From Arcuatula senhousia (lineage: Eukaryota; Mollusca; Bivalvia; Mytilida; Mytilidae): 64,000 bases of DNA. Location: contig OZ020304.1 of assembly GCA_963971305.1 (NCBI GenBank), positions 17,032,103 through 17,096,102 on the forward strand. Reading direction: 5' to 3'. Under the pieces are notes generated by a model that did not search any database, was not told the DNA's origin, and worked only from the letters and a program-made list of their open reading frames with translations. Position numbers and translations under genes: made by a program. This document shows positions 22,725-34,860 of this stretch, in pieces (positions within the stretch are counted from its first letter, which is position 1; every line of letters starts with the position of its first letter).

Positions 22725-22880
22725 ATTGACGTTCCAGTGTCAGTATTGTCAGTAGTTCAAAACGACAACGACAAAACCAGAAAACATAAACGAGAACAGC
22801 ATGAAGAAACATAAAACAACTGAATAGAAATCAATGCGAACTCCAGGAGAATAAGCAGTAACCAGTCAGGAACATTGCGA
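22725..22880 (-). mobile_element. RT-family 3' tail, minus strand
   Basis: The reverse complement of the 46635-46790 tail is visible: ACAACGACAAAACCAGAAAA, then AATGCGAACTCCAGGAGAAT, then AAGCAGTAACC. It is diverged and carries only the untranslated tail. Confidence 0.65.
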
Positions 22881-23064
22881 TTTTTTGCTCTCTCTGGTAT
22901 GTCTTTGCCATTTTTTGTCTTTTCTACTTAGATATAGTTTTTATGGTTCCTTTATATTTCATATTATATTTTTAGTACCTATGAGAGTGTGTGCGTTAGA
23001 GGTGCCGTGTTGTGTACCTCGCGGGAAAATAGTGATCAGAGAGTTACGTAATCGTTTCTAGTAA

Positions 23065-23200
23065 CTGAGCTCATCGACGAGAACGGGACAATAACAGACA
23101 ACATGTAAAACAAAGAAATACAAAAAATTACTGAATGTCAATTAACAACGCGAACTCTAGTTGTAACGAAATTGAACTCAGAGCGAGAAAATGGGGAATT
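23065..23200 (-). mobile_element. Second RT-family 3' tail, minus strand
   Basis: GAACGGGACAATAACAGACA, ACATGTAAAACAAAG, AACAACGCGAACTCTAGTTG and TTGAACTCAGAG are the reverse complement of the tail at 46640-46760. It is a separate copy about 200 bp from the previous one, in the same orientation. Confidence 0.65.
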
Positions 23201-23999
23201 AAAAACACGCTTTAAAGCAATTTTTCATGTGTTTTGTTCACTTAAATAAAAAGGGTCTATTGTACAGTTTGTTTCCTATTTCAGGCGTTTGAAAGTCTTC
23301 TACAGCAATTTACTCTTTTAAGGTCATTATGCCTTCTCAATTTATTGAAATAATGAACCAGGTTGAGCAATCTAATTTCATGTGTAAATCGCTATTTAGG
23401 TTTCGACATTACATTAATTATTAGCAACGAAAAAAAATACACATTTTAAAGTGTAACTTAGTAGTTGTACGATCTTAATTTGGATCCAAGCGGTTATTTC
23501 CGCATTCTTGAACGGATTAACTGATTGCTTATACTGCAGAGCTTGCTGCTCCATGAACATTGTAACAAATGTAAACTTTATAGGATATCAGCAGGTTATG
23601 CTTCCATTTTCGACCTTTTAATGGTTGATCAATTCAAACAATTACAAAAAGAAGTTTAGCTATTTTTTTTCTCATACATACATGTAATCCTCTATCCTTA
23701 CGGGTGTCATACTTGTTTATGGCGCTGGTTTAAATATCACAATCTTATCACTAGTCAATTTCCACTCCAGGTTGCTCCAATTGTGGTTTGTAATTTACAA
23801 AGACGGGACATTCCCACATGTTTGTCATTTAAATGCCGAAGGTTGTTGGTTTCCTTTATTTATATAGCGCGATCAGATTGATAAAATTATGGAAAATAAA
23901 TGTTCAAAAATCTTTTTTTATTTTTAATGTTTGTTCGTCCTTGCATCTCACGTTTATTTAATTCTGTAACATAGTAACAAGTTCTTAAAATCGGCAACA
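23201..23999. other. No feature recognised
   Basis: AT-rich spacer. I see no coding, RNA or repeat signal. Confidence 0.4.
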
Positions 24000-24280
24000 G
24001 GAGGGAGCGACCATTTGACTTTTAAGACGGGGGCTATGTATATTTTTCATCCTGCCTTTTTATTTTCATTAACATTCAGATCCTGATTTATGTTTTGCGC
24101 GCGCTTACGTGAGTATTTTTTGTTACTTACTCTCTATTTTTTTCAGCCGAAAATTCAATGTTGAACATATTTAATACGAGGCACTGTACTGCTTTATAAT
24201 CCTGTTTTTGGCATTCTAACTTTTAATTTCAAATTTCACTTTAGCCCATCCCCCCAAAAAAATCAAATGATTGTTCCCTA
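24000..24280. mobile_element. ~0.3-kb TIR element, copy 2
   Basis: The left end is GAGGGAGCGACCATTTGACT. The right end in reverse complement is TAGGGAACAATCATTTGATT. The CATCCTGCCTTTTTATTTTC line and GGGCTATG block match the copy at 11584-11880. Confidence 0.6.
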
Positions 24281-25579
24281 GTAAACAATATTGTGCTGAA
24301 GAAATTTGTGTGTATTATGCTATATGATCGTATGGATATTGTGCATTGTTTGACATTCGATACTTATCAATGCAAAAATTTCCGAATGTGAAAAGGTAAA
24401 AAGTGCATTAAAGATTTGGTCTATTATGATGAATTTGACCCGACCATAATTTTACACGGGAATGTAGTGAACTGAAAGTTAAAATACAAACGTTATATAA
24501 GTGTATTTGAATGTAGGTTAAAAAAAATTATTATTTTGCTTAATGATAGGTTGTTTGCATAAACAAAGGTGATAACAAAATTAACAAAAGACAAATAATT
24601 TAGGCATACCGGACAAAATTAAAAATTTCAATGGCCATGACTTTGTACAGACATTTCAATAGACATGGTTGGTTAAACCAGGTTTTATGGCGCGAAAAAC
24701 TTCCTCTTTCTATTCCGATCTTTGGGTCCAGTAGATGCACTAAACACAACATGGTTGTGAAGATACGAAAATACTAACGTTATATTAGTGCATTTCAACG
24801 TAGGTTTCTTTTTAAAAGCAAGAGAAACGAAGCTCATTAATGTACAGAGACTGTCAAATTGCAAGGGACCCAAAATATAATCAGAGAAAAATCCCATTGC
24901 TTCTTTAGGATTTCTAGAACTTTTCAAAAAAGTGACATGCGCAGAAAAATTGCGAGAAGTACTTTAACATTATTTTCATATATTTTTATCACCCGGGTCA
25001 AATTTGAGATGTTAATTTTAGAATTTTAGGTTGAATGACTCCGCCTGGAATTTTCTCGGTACATGTATTTATCGGTCAAAAGTCACATTGCTTCTCGATA
25101 TACTCCTAGGATCAGCTAATTAGGTATCATACTGTTTTGACTGTTGGTATTTAAAAAAATAAAGAAAAGAATTCTATCGATATTGTCAAACATCTTAATT
25201 ACAGCGGAAGTGAACTTCTAGATCAAAAGACCTGGCTCCGGGAAGATATAAAAGACATTTTACCGGTACATTAGTCTGTATTTTTCTTTGATCGCAATGA
25301 TTAGAATATCCGTATTTTTGTTAGAGGAGTAAAGAACTCTTTTGAAACTGTTTGGATTTGACAACTTCTGATATTTTGAAGGTCATATATGATATATATA
25401 TGATCCAATTCTATAGGTCTCAAAGCACCATCAATATAATGTTGTGTAACTGTAACATGTGTATTTTTTATGATAGGTAAAACTGAAATCAAATTGTAAA
25501 TGTGTTTTGATTGATATTAATATAATGTTTGTTTGTAATAACCTAATTATTGTTACAAAATAAAGAAAAATAATCAACT
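24281..25579. other. No gene seen; one dispersed repeat fragment
   Basis: 24625-24760 (ATGGTTGGTTAAACCAGGTT, AACACAACATGGTTGTGAAG) is another member of the family at 5175-5345 and 10270-10440. Confidence 0.5.
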
Positions 25580-27104
25580 AATTAAAGGCATATTGTCTAC
25601 GGCAAATTATTTTTTTACCCCCCAATTTTTTGGTGTCAATTAGACCGAAATGCAATAAAATGAATATTAAAAAACAAGTTTGCCACCAATTTTGCCTCAA
25701 AAGTACTTTATTTCGATCAAAATAGCTCGACAATATTGATTGATATTTTATTTACCTGCATTACGTCACATTGACACAGATTTAAACTGAGTAGTTTTAA
25801 CACGGACACTAATCTCGGGTTTTGCTCCTGAACACATTCACGCCAGACAGTCGGTTAATCGAGGAAAAAGTCTGTTGATTTACCTGTATATGCAGTTAAA
25901 TGGGAAATGAGTCTGTTGATGGAGTCGATTCGAGTCTGTTGATATCGAAGTATCGAGAAAAACTTCGTAAGGTTAGCAAATAACACATATTTTCACTAAT
26001 ATGGTAAATCAATTAGCAAAACCATTTATGTCTAACAAAATGAAAAAGAATACTTTAATTAAAAATGTTAAAAGTTTGTATTAACACCAATTTAATAAGC
26101 TATAAAATGAAAAGGCGTTTTACTCAGTATATATTTCATTAACATTTTAGCATTCAAAAATGTAAACAAAACCATGCAAAATCCTAATAAATATCAAAAT
26201 AACGTTTTTCTTGTTGCACCAGCAGATGCATTACATCGGATGTGTTCTATTCTATTTATATGCAAAACCATTGTGCTCAATTTTAAGTTTTTGTTCTATA
26301 AATCATGTTTTAGTTAAAACACAGTCTGTTGATGAGTCGGTTAATGAAAACTCAATCTGTTGATCGGTCTGTTGAGAGTAAATATATTAATCAATTAGTC
26401 AGCATTCGCTATATATAGTGTGGTCAAAAACATTATAAAGAAGAATATTCATCAAAAGAATACATGAATACAACTTATTTTTAATAAATTTCGATATTTC
26501 GTAATTTGTTACATAATTTTATGTTTGTTATCTTTTCTTAAGAAGGTCTAACATTAAAATTAAAATTATATTTTCAAATAGAAGTATAATAATTATGTAT
26601 TTAAGATATTCTTCCATTGCTTAATATATATATAGTTGTGAGATGGAAAGTATAACATTTGAGGGTTGTTATGCCTAAAAAAAAACCCCACATTTTCTAC
26701 CTGACTTCTCCGGTAAGGAATGTCATTGATCAGATTGAAAATAACACATTATTTAAATTTGGATACGCTTAAAACAAACGTGGCCATTAAAAGGAAGCCT
26801 CGCCTCATGGCGCCTTCGAAGAACTTATTTAGGCCTAGCGTCTAGCTTTAGATAAAGATAGTTAAGGTCAAGGTCATGTGAGAGGTGAAAAATGACTTTA
26901 ACCCACCACAAAGACTCAGTGCAACATCTGGAGTTGTTTTACATGCACTAGAGCTATTAAGAAGCAATGGGAAAATGACACAATTCCACAATAGACATTC
27001 AATTATGAAAATGGGGTCAAAGTCATATTACATGGTTGTAGTTGTGTAGACTAAAATGGTCTGCCTCCAAATATTGGATAACTACATACATGTGACGGAT
27101 CTGT

Positions 27105-27490
27105 GATGACCAAGCTGGAGATTTTGATTTTTTTGGCTGGAGATTGGACAAAAAAGCGGGAGATTTTCAACGCTCATTAAAATTGCATTTCAAAGTCAAT
27201 TGACGGCACTAGCGTGTGCCAAATATACATGGCTTCACAGATAAATCTCAAATCATCAGGTCAATTATGGCAATAAACCTTTAATTAAAACCTTTACCTG
27301 TTAAATTAACGTCTACCTAATTGACAAACCCCTAAAACACCGGAAATGTTTTATGACTGAACAATTAAAACGTCTATAAAACTTAAATTTTGTCATGCCT
27401 TGAAAAAGCGGGAGATTACACAAAAATTAAGTCGGGAGAACGGGAGATTGATCAAAAAGTCAGGAGATTTCGTCTCCCGGCGGGAGAATA
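27105..27490 (+). repeat. GCGGGAGATT repeats
   Basis: GCTGGAGATTTTGATTTTTT, GCTGGAGATTGGACAAAAAA, GCGGGAGATTTTCAACG, GCGGGAGATTACACAAAAA, ACGGGAGATTGATCAAAAAG and CAGGAGATTTCG occur in two clusters separated by about 210 bp of unique sequence. Confidence 0.7.
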
Positions 27491-27539
27491 ACATGTATGT
27501 AACTAGCTATTATATTATATATATAAAAAAGCAAAGAGA

Positions 27540-27655
27540 CCCCGATGGCGCATTCTGAAGCCAAACGTCCAAAAGAGCGAATGCAAAACCGGTCAACACA
27601 AAACAAAATACGCACGAACAAACGAGAAACACACAAACATCAACTGGCAATGGTG
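27540..27655 (-). mobile_element. Diverged RT-family tail, minus strand
   Basis: GAAGCCAAACGTCCAAAAG, AAAACCGGTCAACACAAAAC and ACACAAACATCAAC correspond in reverse complement to the TTGGTGTTTACTGGTTTTGT / CTTTCGGACTTTTGAC part of the family tail. It is diverged, so the assignment is moderate. Confidence 0.45.
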
Positions 27656-27699
27656 TCGTGGTCATTTGACATGGTGTCAGAGTCGTATGGTGACTGTCA

Positions 27700-28390
27700 T
27701 GGTCACATGACATGGTGTCAGTTGCGTACACCATAACCCCAAGTATGTGAATACAGATAACATATACTATATGTTTTTCACTTATTTCATTTTCAATCAT
27801 TTTTGGTCCCATAAATTATCTAAGAGTTATCTTGATTTGCGCAACCAGGAAACATAAGACATGGTTTCAGTAGCATACACCATAACCCGGGAGTGTCAAT
27901 ATAGCAGATTGCAGATGCATAGCTATTTAACTTCTCACTTGATACATTTTCCAAACGTCTTACAAAGAGTTTTATGGTTCCAAAAAGTCTGCAGATCCGC
28001 TGTACTACGAAAATTGGGTCAGTTTCAAATGGAAACAACGTAAACAACATCCCTAACTGTCTATAAATATTAAATGCCTAGCTACTATACTTTTCACTTC
28101 ATTTAGTTTCTCAAAAGCCTGGCAAAGAGGTATTTTGACCCGAAAAACCTCGAAGTTGACAGAGTCGTTGAACCATGAAAATGGCAAACGGCATGGAGTT
28201 AGTTGCGTAGACCATAACCCCAACTGTCTGTATACTTTACCAAATATCAGATACCAAGCTATAATACTTGTCTTGTAATTAATTTTCCGCAAAAGCCTTA
28301 CAATAAATTTACACCGCCGCCGACGACAGAAAGAAGTTGTCTTGCCTTTAGCGACTAAAGTCGCAGGCGAAACAAAAAAAATAGCTTGCC
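27700..28390 (+). mobile_element. Helitron-like tandem core with terminal hairpin
   Basis: GTTGCGTACACCATAACCCC-type phrases recur at 27721, 27871 and 28201, with a decayed one near 28038, giving a period of 150-167 bp. The block ends with CTTGCCTTTA and the hairpin GCGACTAAAGTCGC (28351-28364), followed by AGGCGAAAC. A related unit is at 44810-44830. The tandem core and near-terminal hairpin fit a non-autonomous Helitron-like element nested in the 3.75-kb transposon. Confidence 0.5.
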
Positions 28391-30311
28391 CAAATCGTTT
28401 TAAAGATAATAGGAGTTATAAATTTTGCAGGAAATTTTTTTTTCTGATTTATTAATAGGTTAGCATTACACTTTATTTAAGAGTAAAAACCTGTGGAAAA
28501 GCAAGATAGGTAAAATGTTGTAAATTAGCTCGTAATGACCTATTCAACTTTATCTAAAATAATAGCGGATTCATTGGCAAAAATATCACTATTTAAAATA
28601 TACATTCCCCTTAACTACCAAAATGGTGGACAGTTTCAAAAAAGACACAACAATAATATGACGAAGACATGATGATTAGATGTTTCGTTAGCAAGTTGCT
28701 CAGTACAAATTACCTCCACAAAACGGGACAAAAAATTATTGTATGCACGTCAACAGGATACATGTATACTACTCACAAACTATTTCTAAAGTATGCTCAA
28801 AAGTTACAGATCAGTTGCTTTCACAAACTTTGTGACGGACTGATATACGGACACAAAGTGAAATCGAGAATGAAACAAATCGCAGACTTTCCTGTCATTT
28901 TCAGATGATTCTACTCATTTCTTCCTTTTTAACACCCAATTGAAAATATGATTTGACTTCTTTGCCTTATAAAGACATTAGACGTATCTAAAGTTTGAAG
29001 TATCATCATTTCATCACCGTCTTAACGCTCAGTATACCATTATATTACCGTTTTATACTGGTAAATTGACGCATCAACTGACAAAAAAGACATTAACTAA
29101 CTCATCAACAGACTTTAACCGTCAAATTTTTAATAAAAGGACGATTAACCATATCTAAAATATTTATATGTTAAAATTTTAATAACCAATAATTTAGCCA
29201 ATAACTAACCGCACATTTTGGTACCAAATCTGTGATTTTTTTTCTAAGGGACAAATCGATTTTTGGTGAAAGCATGCTTTTTAGTCCTTAATACTGCTGC
29301 TACTGTCTCTGTGCCTATTCGTTTTGTTACAAACTGTGATGGCTTTCTGTCTGTGGAATAATTGGAAATTATGCTGAAATGAATATCATTTTGTCCTACA
29401 CTTTTTGTTTTTTGATTGGATTCTTATTTCATGTAAAAAATAGACGTTTTCCAGAGAATTTGTAAATTAAATTTCAATTTTACTCTCAACAGACCTATTA
29501 CCGACTCCATCAACAGACTCATTTCCCATTTAACTGCATATACAGGTAAATCAACAGACTTTTTCCTCGATTAACCGACTGTCTGGCGTGACATTGATAT
29601 GTTGAAAAAATACCAATATTTTTCGTGTTTACCTTTTAAACCTTTTAAATCACATTCAAAAGTCAATACATGCAATAATTGTCAGTTTTATTCATTTAGT
29701 AGCTCTTATATTTGGTTGCCGTTTTAATTATCTTCCGAGCTAAAACTTCGAGAAACAGTTTATGCACCACGTACAAGAACTATGGAAGTTTCAATTGAAG
29801 AAAGGATAGTGCGCATGCTTACAGCTAATCTACATCTCATGAATATGAATTTTTGTAAAGCTTTACAAATATTATATATTTTTCAATTTTTAATGTAATA
29901 AGGTACCCTAGTCGTATTTTGAACGTTTGTATCTTTCTAAATAATCAAAACAAATAGTCTGACGACAATTTTTTGGTTTTACAAAAAAATAGTTTTTCGT
30001 AGACAATATGCCTTTAATTGACCATGCCCCAGTCGGCAGATCAAATCTAATTACGCGAGCCAATGTCGAGAAATAGATTTTAAAATACATTTAACAAGTA
30101 ATAATAACATGATAAACTAAGAAATTGCCTGCCACGGAATAATAAAACTTTTACGCAATTGTTTTTATTTAGATTTTATTAAAACATTGAATAAGGGTAA
30201 CTATATCTATACAATTTTTTTTATTGAAAGCAAACGAAATTCAGCCTCCCTCATTCCTTGTTGTCTCAGAAAACAACGGTCTCGTATAAAAATTGCACGC
30301 TATCAAGCTTA

Positions 30312-31519
30312 CAGATGCGTCCAGACATAACCTGTATAAATAAAAGTTAACTTTAGGCAGTCATTTAGGTTGCTATTCTAGTTAACTTGAGTTAACCACA
30401 GTCCGCTATCTAGTTAACTAAAGTTAACTTTAGCAGTCCATGATCTTGACAGCTCTTGACTGCTCTTGTCCGTGACAAGGACAGCTTAAGGCAGTCCAAA
30501 GTTAACTTCAGGTCAGAGCAGTCCAAAGTTAACTTTAGGGAACTTTAGGTCGCTAGCGAACCAAAGTTAACTTCAGGTCGGAGCAGTCCAAAGTTAACTT
30601 TAGGGAACTTTAGGTCGCTAGGGGACTTAAAATAATTCTAGGTAATTGACAATGTATTTTGTTATTTTCAAATAAAACTATGCGGTACATTTTGCAATTA
30701 AGGTAATATTTCTTAAAAAAATAAATATTGCCAATAGAAAAGAATATTTAAACAAATATTATTTTTAAATGCATGCATATTTGTTTAAAAAAAATAATAT
30801 TACGTATTAAATTTAATAATGCAAATTAATAAACATTTTAAAATAAATAATTATTTTAAAAAAAAAAAAATTAAAACTGAATTTGTTTGTTTTCTTTTTT
30901 CTCTCTGTCTATATATATAATGATTTTATTCAAATCGAATAATCTAATGTAGTTTGCTAAAGACAAGGACGGGATATGCTAATAAAATAAATCTTTCTAA
31001 AATAAACAAATCTTGAAAATAAAAACGTTTTCTTAGAATAAATATTTCATGTAAATAGAAAAATTTATCAATTTAAGTAAATTGATAATTTAATAAGCTT
31101 TACAAAACTGTATTTGATAAATAAATATTCTTTTTATTAAATCATTGAACAAATAATTTTAAATTTAAAAATAAATAAACAAAAATGTTGTTTTATATAA
31201 ATCAAGTCAAATGATAAATACAATCAAAGCCCTGTTGATTTAGGTCGCTCTTGGCTTCAGTGCGGTTAACTTTAGGTCGCTCTAGGCTAAAGTTAACTTT
31301 AGGTCACTCTTAGGCTAAAGTTAACTTTAGGTTTGTTCTAGGCTTAAGTTAACTAGCAGAGCGGTCAGGAAGAGCAGACCGTGGTCCAAGTTTGCTATTA
31401 CAGTTAACTTTAGACCGGTCAGAAGTCTGCCTAAAAAGCAGACCTCAGTTAACTTTAGGCAGACAAAAAGTTTACTTTTCTAGTTAACTTGGCATACAGG
31501 TTATGTCTGGTCGTATCTG
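30312..31519. mobile_element. 1.2-kb TA-flanked element with AAAGTTAACTTT palindromes
   Basis: The inverted ends are CAGATGCGTCCAGACATAAC (30312) and, in reverse complement, CAGATACGACCAGACATAAC (ending 31519): 23 bp with two mismatches. TA lies outside both ends (30310-30311, 31520-31521), as expected for Tc1/mariner-type insertion. Both flanking thirds (30344-30620, 31240-31490) carry many copies of the palindromic block AAAGTTAACTTTAGG with TCGCT or CAGTCC spacers. The centre (30630-31230) is very AT-rich and non-coding. I infer a non-autonomous element. The palindromes may be transposase-binding or structural sites. Confidence 0.82.
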
Positions 31520-31521
31520 TA

Positions 31522-33280
31522 TATGCTAAAATCTTTAGACTTAGGTACATGTATCTGCTATTGTTATATCTAACTGTCATTTCCACAGGATACTTTTAAA
31601 TGTCAACTTAAACCAGTTATGTTTGAATAAAATTCATCTCAGGGTTAATTATCAAATGGAAGAAACTTAATGATTTACACGATTTTCAATCAGAAACAAA
31701 TTGTGTGCGACAATTCACACGAATGCTTCAAACTATTCTTGATGATGTATTTATATAGTACACAAAAGACAAATCATATTGTTTTTATTTCTATCACTGT
31801 TTTGTTTTTTGTAAAATGGACAGAATGTCCTTTGGGCATAAAATCATTGCCTGGAACTTTTCTGTAATTTTTACATTTATTTCTAACATTTTCTATTAAT
31901 TCCACGAGGTTGGCTCTCGTCGCGGCAACACTTCTGTGCTTAAAACAAACACAGCAATGCACCGACACTATCTGTCTTATTTTGAAAAGTCAACTGTATT
32001 TTTTTACCTAACCAGTGAATACGTATACGTTCGGGTTTCAGATCAGCATATTTTGGTTTTATCGTTTTACCTAGTATTATCTTTATTCTCATATAGTGTT
32101 TGGCATGTTAAATCTTTTTGATACAAAGCTTCTGAATAGTCTTAACTAGACGATACGTGCGTCAGTCATTGGCAACTTATTTCTTGATACTATGTTAGAT
32201 TTATTTCCAATCATATCATAGTGATAAGAATACAATATGTTTGGAAAAACTTTCGACATTGATTAGTAAAACTTAAACATTATTTAACAGCAAATTGACA
32301 TTTTCCCCAGAATAATTAGGTGAGACTTTTTCTTCATTCTTTTACATTTTTTTTACAATTTCAGACTCTTAACGATCTTCTGTGGCTTTTTGGTCAAAGT
32401 AAAATAACTGATGGCATGCTCTTTAAAAATAATTAATATGTCAATCTTTATCCTATCTGCAGGAACAAGTAGGCAAGGGTAGACAAATCAAATGTCATGT
32501 TTTAATCTTTCTGTGCGTTTAGCATCATACTGGCTGTTGTTCAACAACATTAAGTTGTTTTTCATTGTCATCATAAAAAAGTAACATGGCATCAATTAGA
32601 ATCTAGGTTGCTATGGTTGCCTTCTTTAGTATTAAACTTAAATTAACAGGAGAGATTACGTAATCGATACAAGAGTATTGTAATAAATCTTAACATTTAA
32701 AGCAAATCATCACAATTACGGTTTTAATTCTACTTTAACTTTTGAGCAGTCACATCAAACAAGCACAATTAAGGAGCTGGGCTGATAAAATTTGATTGGG
32801 GCTTATAAATTGTACCATGATAACATTAATATTCATGATAAACAGTATTGGATTCTTTGGATAAATATATACTCTTAAATATATGAAAAGTATGAAGGCT
32901 GAGCTATTCAAAATAACTAAATAATGGTAAAAACAAACTTACCGATCAATCTCAATGTAAAAGAAATGAAGAAATGGGGCAGTCGCACACGACTTATCCC
33001 TCGCCCGTTACATTAAAATGTAAGTCAAAGTGACCTAAATCTGAAACAAATATCAATTTAGAACCGTTTTCAATTTCATTTTTGGCTCACCAAAGGCACT
33101 TTCCATCACTTGGCGTCCGTCGTCCGTCTGTTAACTTTTCACGCTAGCTCTACCCACGCCATGGTTATCATTTCAACAAAATGTAAAATAATTGTTTAAT
33201 GGCAGATGTGGATTCGTTATTTGTAAAAAAAACATGGCCAACATGTCTAAAACTACACAATATGGAAAAATAGTTTTTCA
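31522..33280. other. No gene seen
   Basis: AT-rich sequence. At 33098-33140 TCACTTGGCGTCCGTCGTCC resembles the 5' start of the Helitron-like elements (compare 6448 and the complement near 46975). Nothing else is recognised. Confidence 0.45.
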
Positions 33281-33284
33281 ACCG

Positions 33285-33725
33285 AACAGAAATCATCATC
33301 ACGAACTCAAGTCGTAACAAGAGTGAACTCAGGTGCTTCGGAAGAGTAAGCGGTTCCTGTCTTCTATAGCACATTACGGCGCATTGTTAATTTCCAATTC
33401 AGTTTTCAAATCTGGTAAAGTAAAACAAAACAAAATTCTATAACACCTGCACTTATCTGCAAGATAGAATTCCCATATTTGTCTACGGTGGCATGGTGTC
33501 TACCGTAAAAATTCTTGAGTGAAGAAAGCAACCAAGGACCAACATAACCTTGTGGTAGCAATTTTTGTGTCAAATGTGAAGCTCTGCCAAGGAAATCTAT
33601 GTATTTCCTGCCAGCTCTGGAGTAACGAATCAATTGTAAAACGAAAACTCAGCTGGAGCAGACGGAATGTTGCTACACAGGAAGGGGAAGTTGACAATTG
33701 GAAAGTTGAAGTCATCATGTTAAGT
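33285..33725 (-). pseudogene. RT-family C-terminal relic with 3' tail
   Basis: Read on the minus strand, 33725-33450 corresponds to DDFNFPIVNFPFLCSNIP, then (after an indel near 33645) LIRYSRAGRKYIDFLGRA, SHLTQKLLPQGYV and LKNFYGRHHATVDKYG. The tail with CTTACTCTTCCGAAGCACCT follows down to about 33285. It is the same family as 46180-46828 but frameshifted and missing its 5' portion. The long plus-strand frame at 33519-33875 is a shadow of this relic. Confidence 0.8.
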
Positions 33726-33735
33726 GTACATGAAA

Positions 33736-34529
33736 GACATGAAGTGAATATCTCATACAGCAAAGAAGTGTATTTGGAAATAAGATATTGCGTCAATTGT
33801 TTTGTAGTAGAATGCCTTTTACAAAATATAAATTTTCGTCTAAAAAAAATGAACGGAAAAATATCTATGCTATAAAGTTGGTATATCACTTCAGAAAAAA
33901 GAAGAAGAAATGAAGATATTTCATAAAACGATGGTTCAGTACCTTTGGACGTGTCAAGATTATTCAAGTATTGTTATGCGGCAACATTTAAATTAGACCA
34001 AAACATATAACAGATTCTACAGACATATTCTTTTGTAATGTAGATCTCATGTAATTACTGAAGTAATAGAAAATTTAGTATCAGGATTAAATATGTAAAG
34101 GATAAACCAGTTACTTTATTTGTCTAAAATCAGCCATAAATTGTGAGATTTAAGATTTAAAACAACGTACACGTAGAAGAAAACGGCTTTTCACGATTTA
34201 AATGCTTCCCAGTGTTCTATTTTGTAATTTACGAAAAAACCAAAAAGACGCAATGCAGTTATAATCTATTTCCATGGTATTTTACGACTCGTACATGTTG
34301 ATGTCGATTTAGATCTTCCCCAACCATGTAAAACAGTTAAGATAAAAGCAACATAAATAAAACAAGACAAAAAGAAATAAAGGATAAGTTGTCACCGATT
34401 ACAATACTTACAAGCACTTTGTGATAGAATATGTGCCTTATGAATAGATTATTGAAAATAGCCCTTTACCTATTCAAAGGAGTCAGCTGACGTCTAAATC
34501 TTAAAATTGCATAGGATAGAAGAAAATGA
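33736..34529. other. No feature recognised
   Basis: AT-rich spacer without identifiable coding or repeat signal. Confidence 0.4.
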
Positions 34530-34860
34530 GATGTGGAATAAGTGTACGCGACACAACCTACATTATAAACGTATATTTTAAATATCCTCAATGGAAAACA
34601 GCCAGCAGCCCTCAATGTGACCAGCGGTCGCTGCTCGCTGTTTTTCAATTGGCCCCTGGATTGAAAATAAAATACATATGATTCAAGCCCAATCCCAAAG
34701 TGCATTGAAAGACCCTCTTCTTGACAAAAAACAATTAACAAAAATTCGACTAAATACAAACATAAGCTTTGATAAAGATTCCTGGCTTAGGACAGGCACA
34801 TTAAAATGTGGCGGGGTTAAACTAGTTTTTTGGCGCCAACCTTCCCCCTAATGATAATCA
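34530..34860. repeat. Two adjoining dispersed repeat fragments
   Basis: 34530-34725 is the reverse complement of 12214-12420 (GTGACCAGCGGTCGCTGCTC, GATGTGGAATAAGTGTACGC). 34768-34860 (TCCTGGCTTAGGACAGGCAC, GGCGGGGTTAAACTAG, TTTTTTGGCGCC) belongs to the family seen at 5175, 10270 and 24625. Confidence 0.6.

Larger units (their letters stand above)
25839..29590. mobile_element. 3.75-kb non-autonomous TIR transposon
   Basis: The terminal inverted repeats begin CACGCCAGACAGTCGGTTAA and extend for about 90 bp, containing several AGTCTGTTGAT motifs (left 25839-25930, right 29500-29590). ACATT directly flanks both ends (25834-25838 and 29591-29595), a clean 5-bp target-site duplication. AGTCTGTTGATNGAGTCGGT-like motifs also recur inside (26322-26385). 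The interior contains GGGAGATT repeats (27110-27490), an RT-family tail (27540-27655) and a tandem core (27700-28390), but no transposase. The left 711 bp recur at 52416-53126. Confidence 0.85.
25584..30015. mobile_element. Outer TIR element interrupted by the 3.75-kb element
   Basis: The ends are AAAGGCATATTGTCTACGGC (25584) and, in reverse complement, AAAGGCATATTGTCTACGAA (ending 30015), continuing with a similar TATTTTTTT stretch. AATT flanks both ends (25580-25583, 30016-30019), a possible but palindromic target duplication. When the internal insertion (25839-29590 plus its 5-bp duplication) is removed, the original element is about 675 bp. No coding capacity. Confidence 0.7.

Noticed and set aside
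27545..27812. Open frames on both strands with Cys-rich or Lys-rich peptides
   Set aside because: The region is a decayed retroelement tail next to tandem units. Neither frame has a recognisable domain.
33519..33875. 118-codon plus-strand frame beginning MKKATKDQHNL
   Set aside because: It is antisense to a clearly recognisable RT-family relic on the minus strand.
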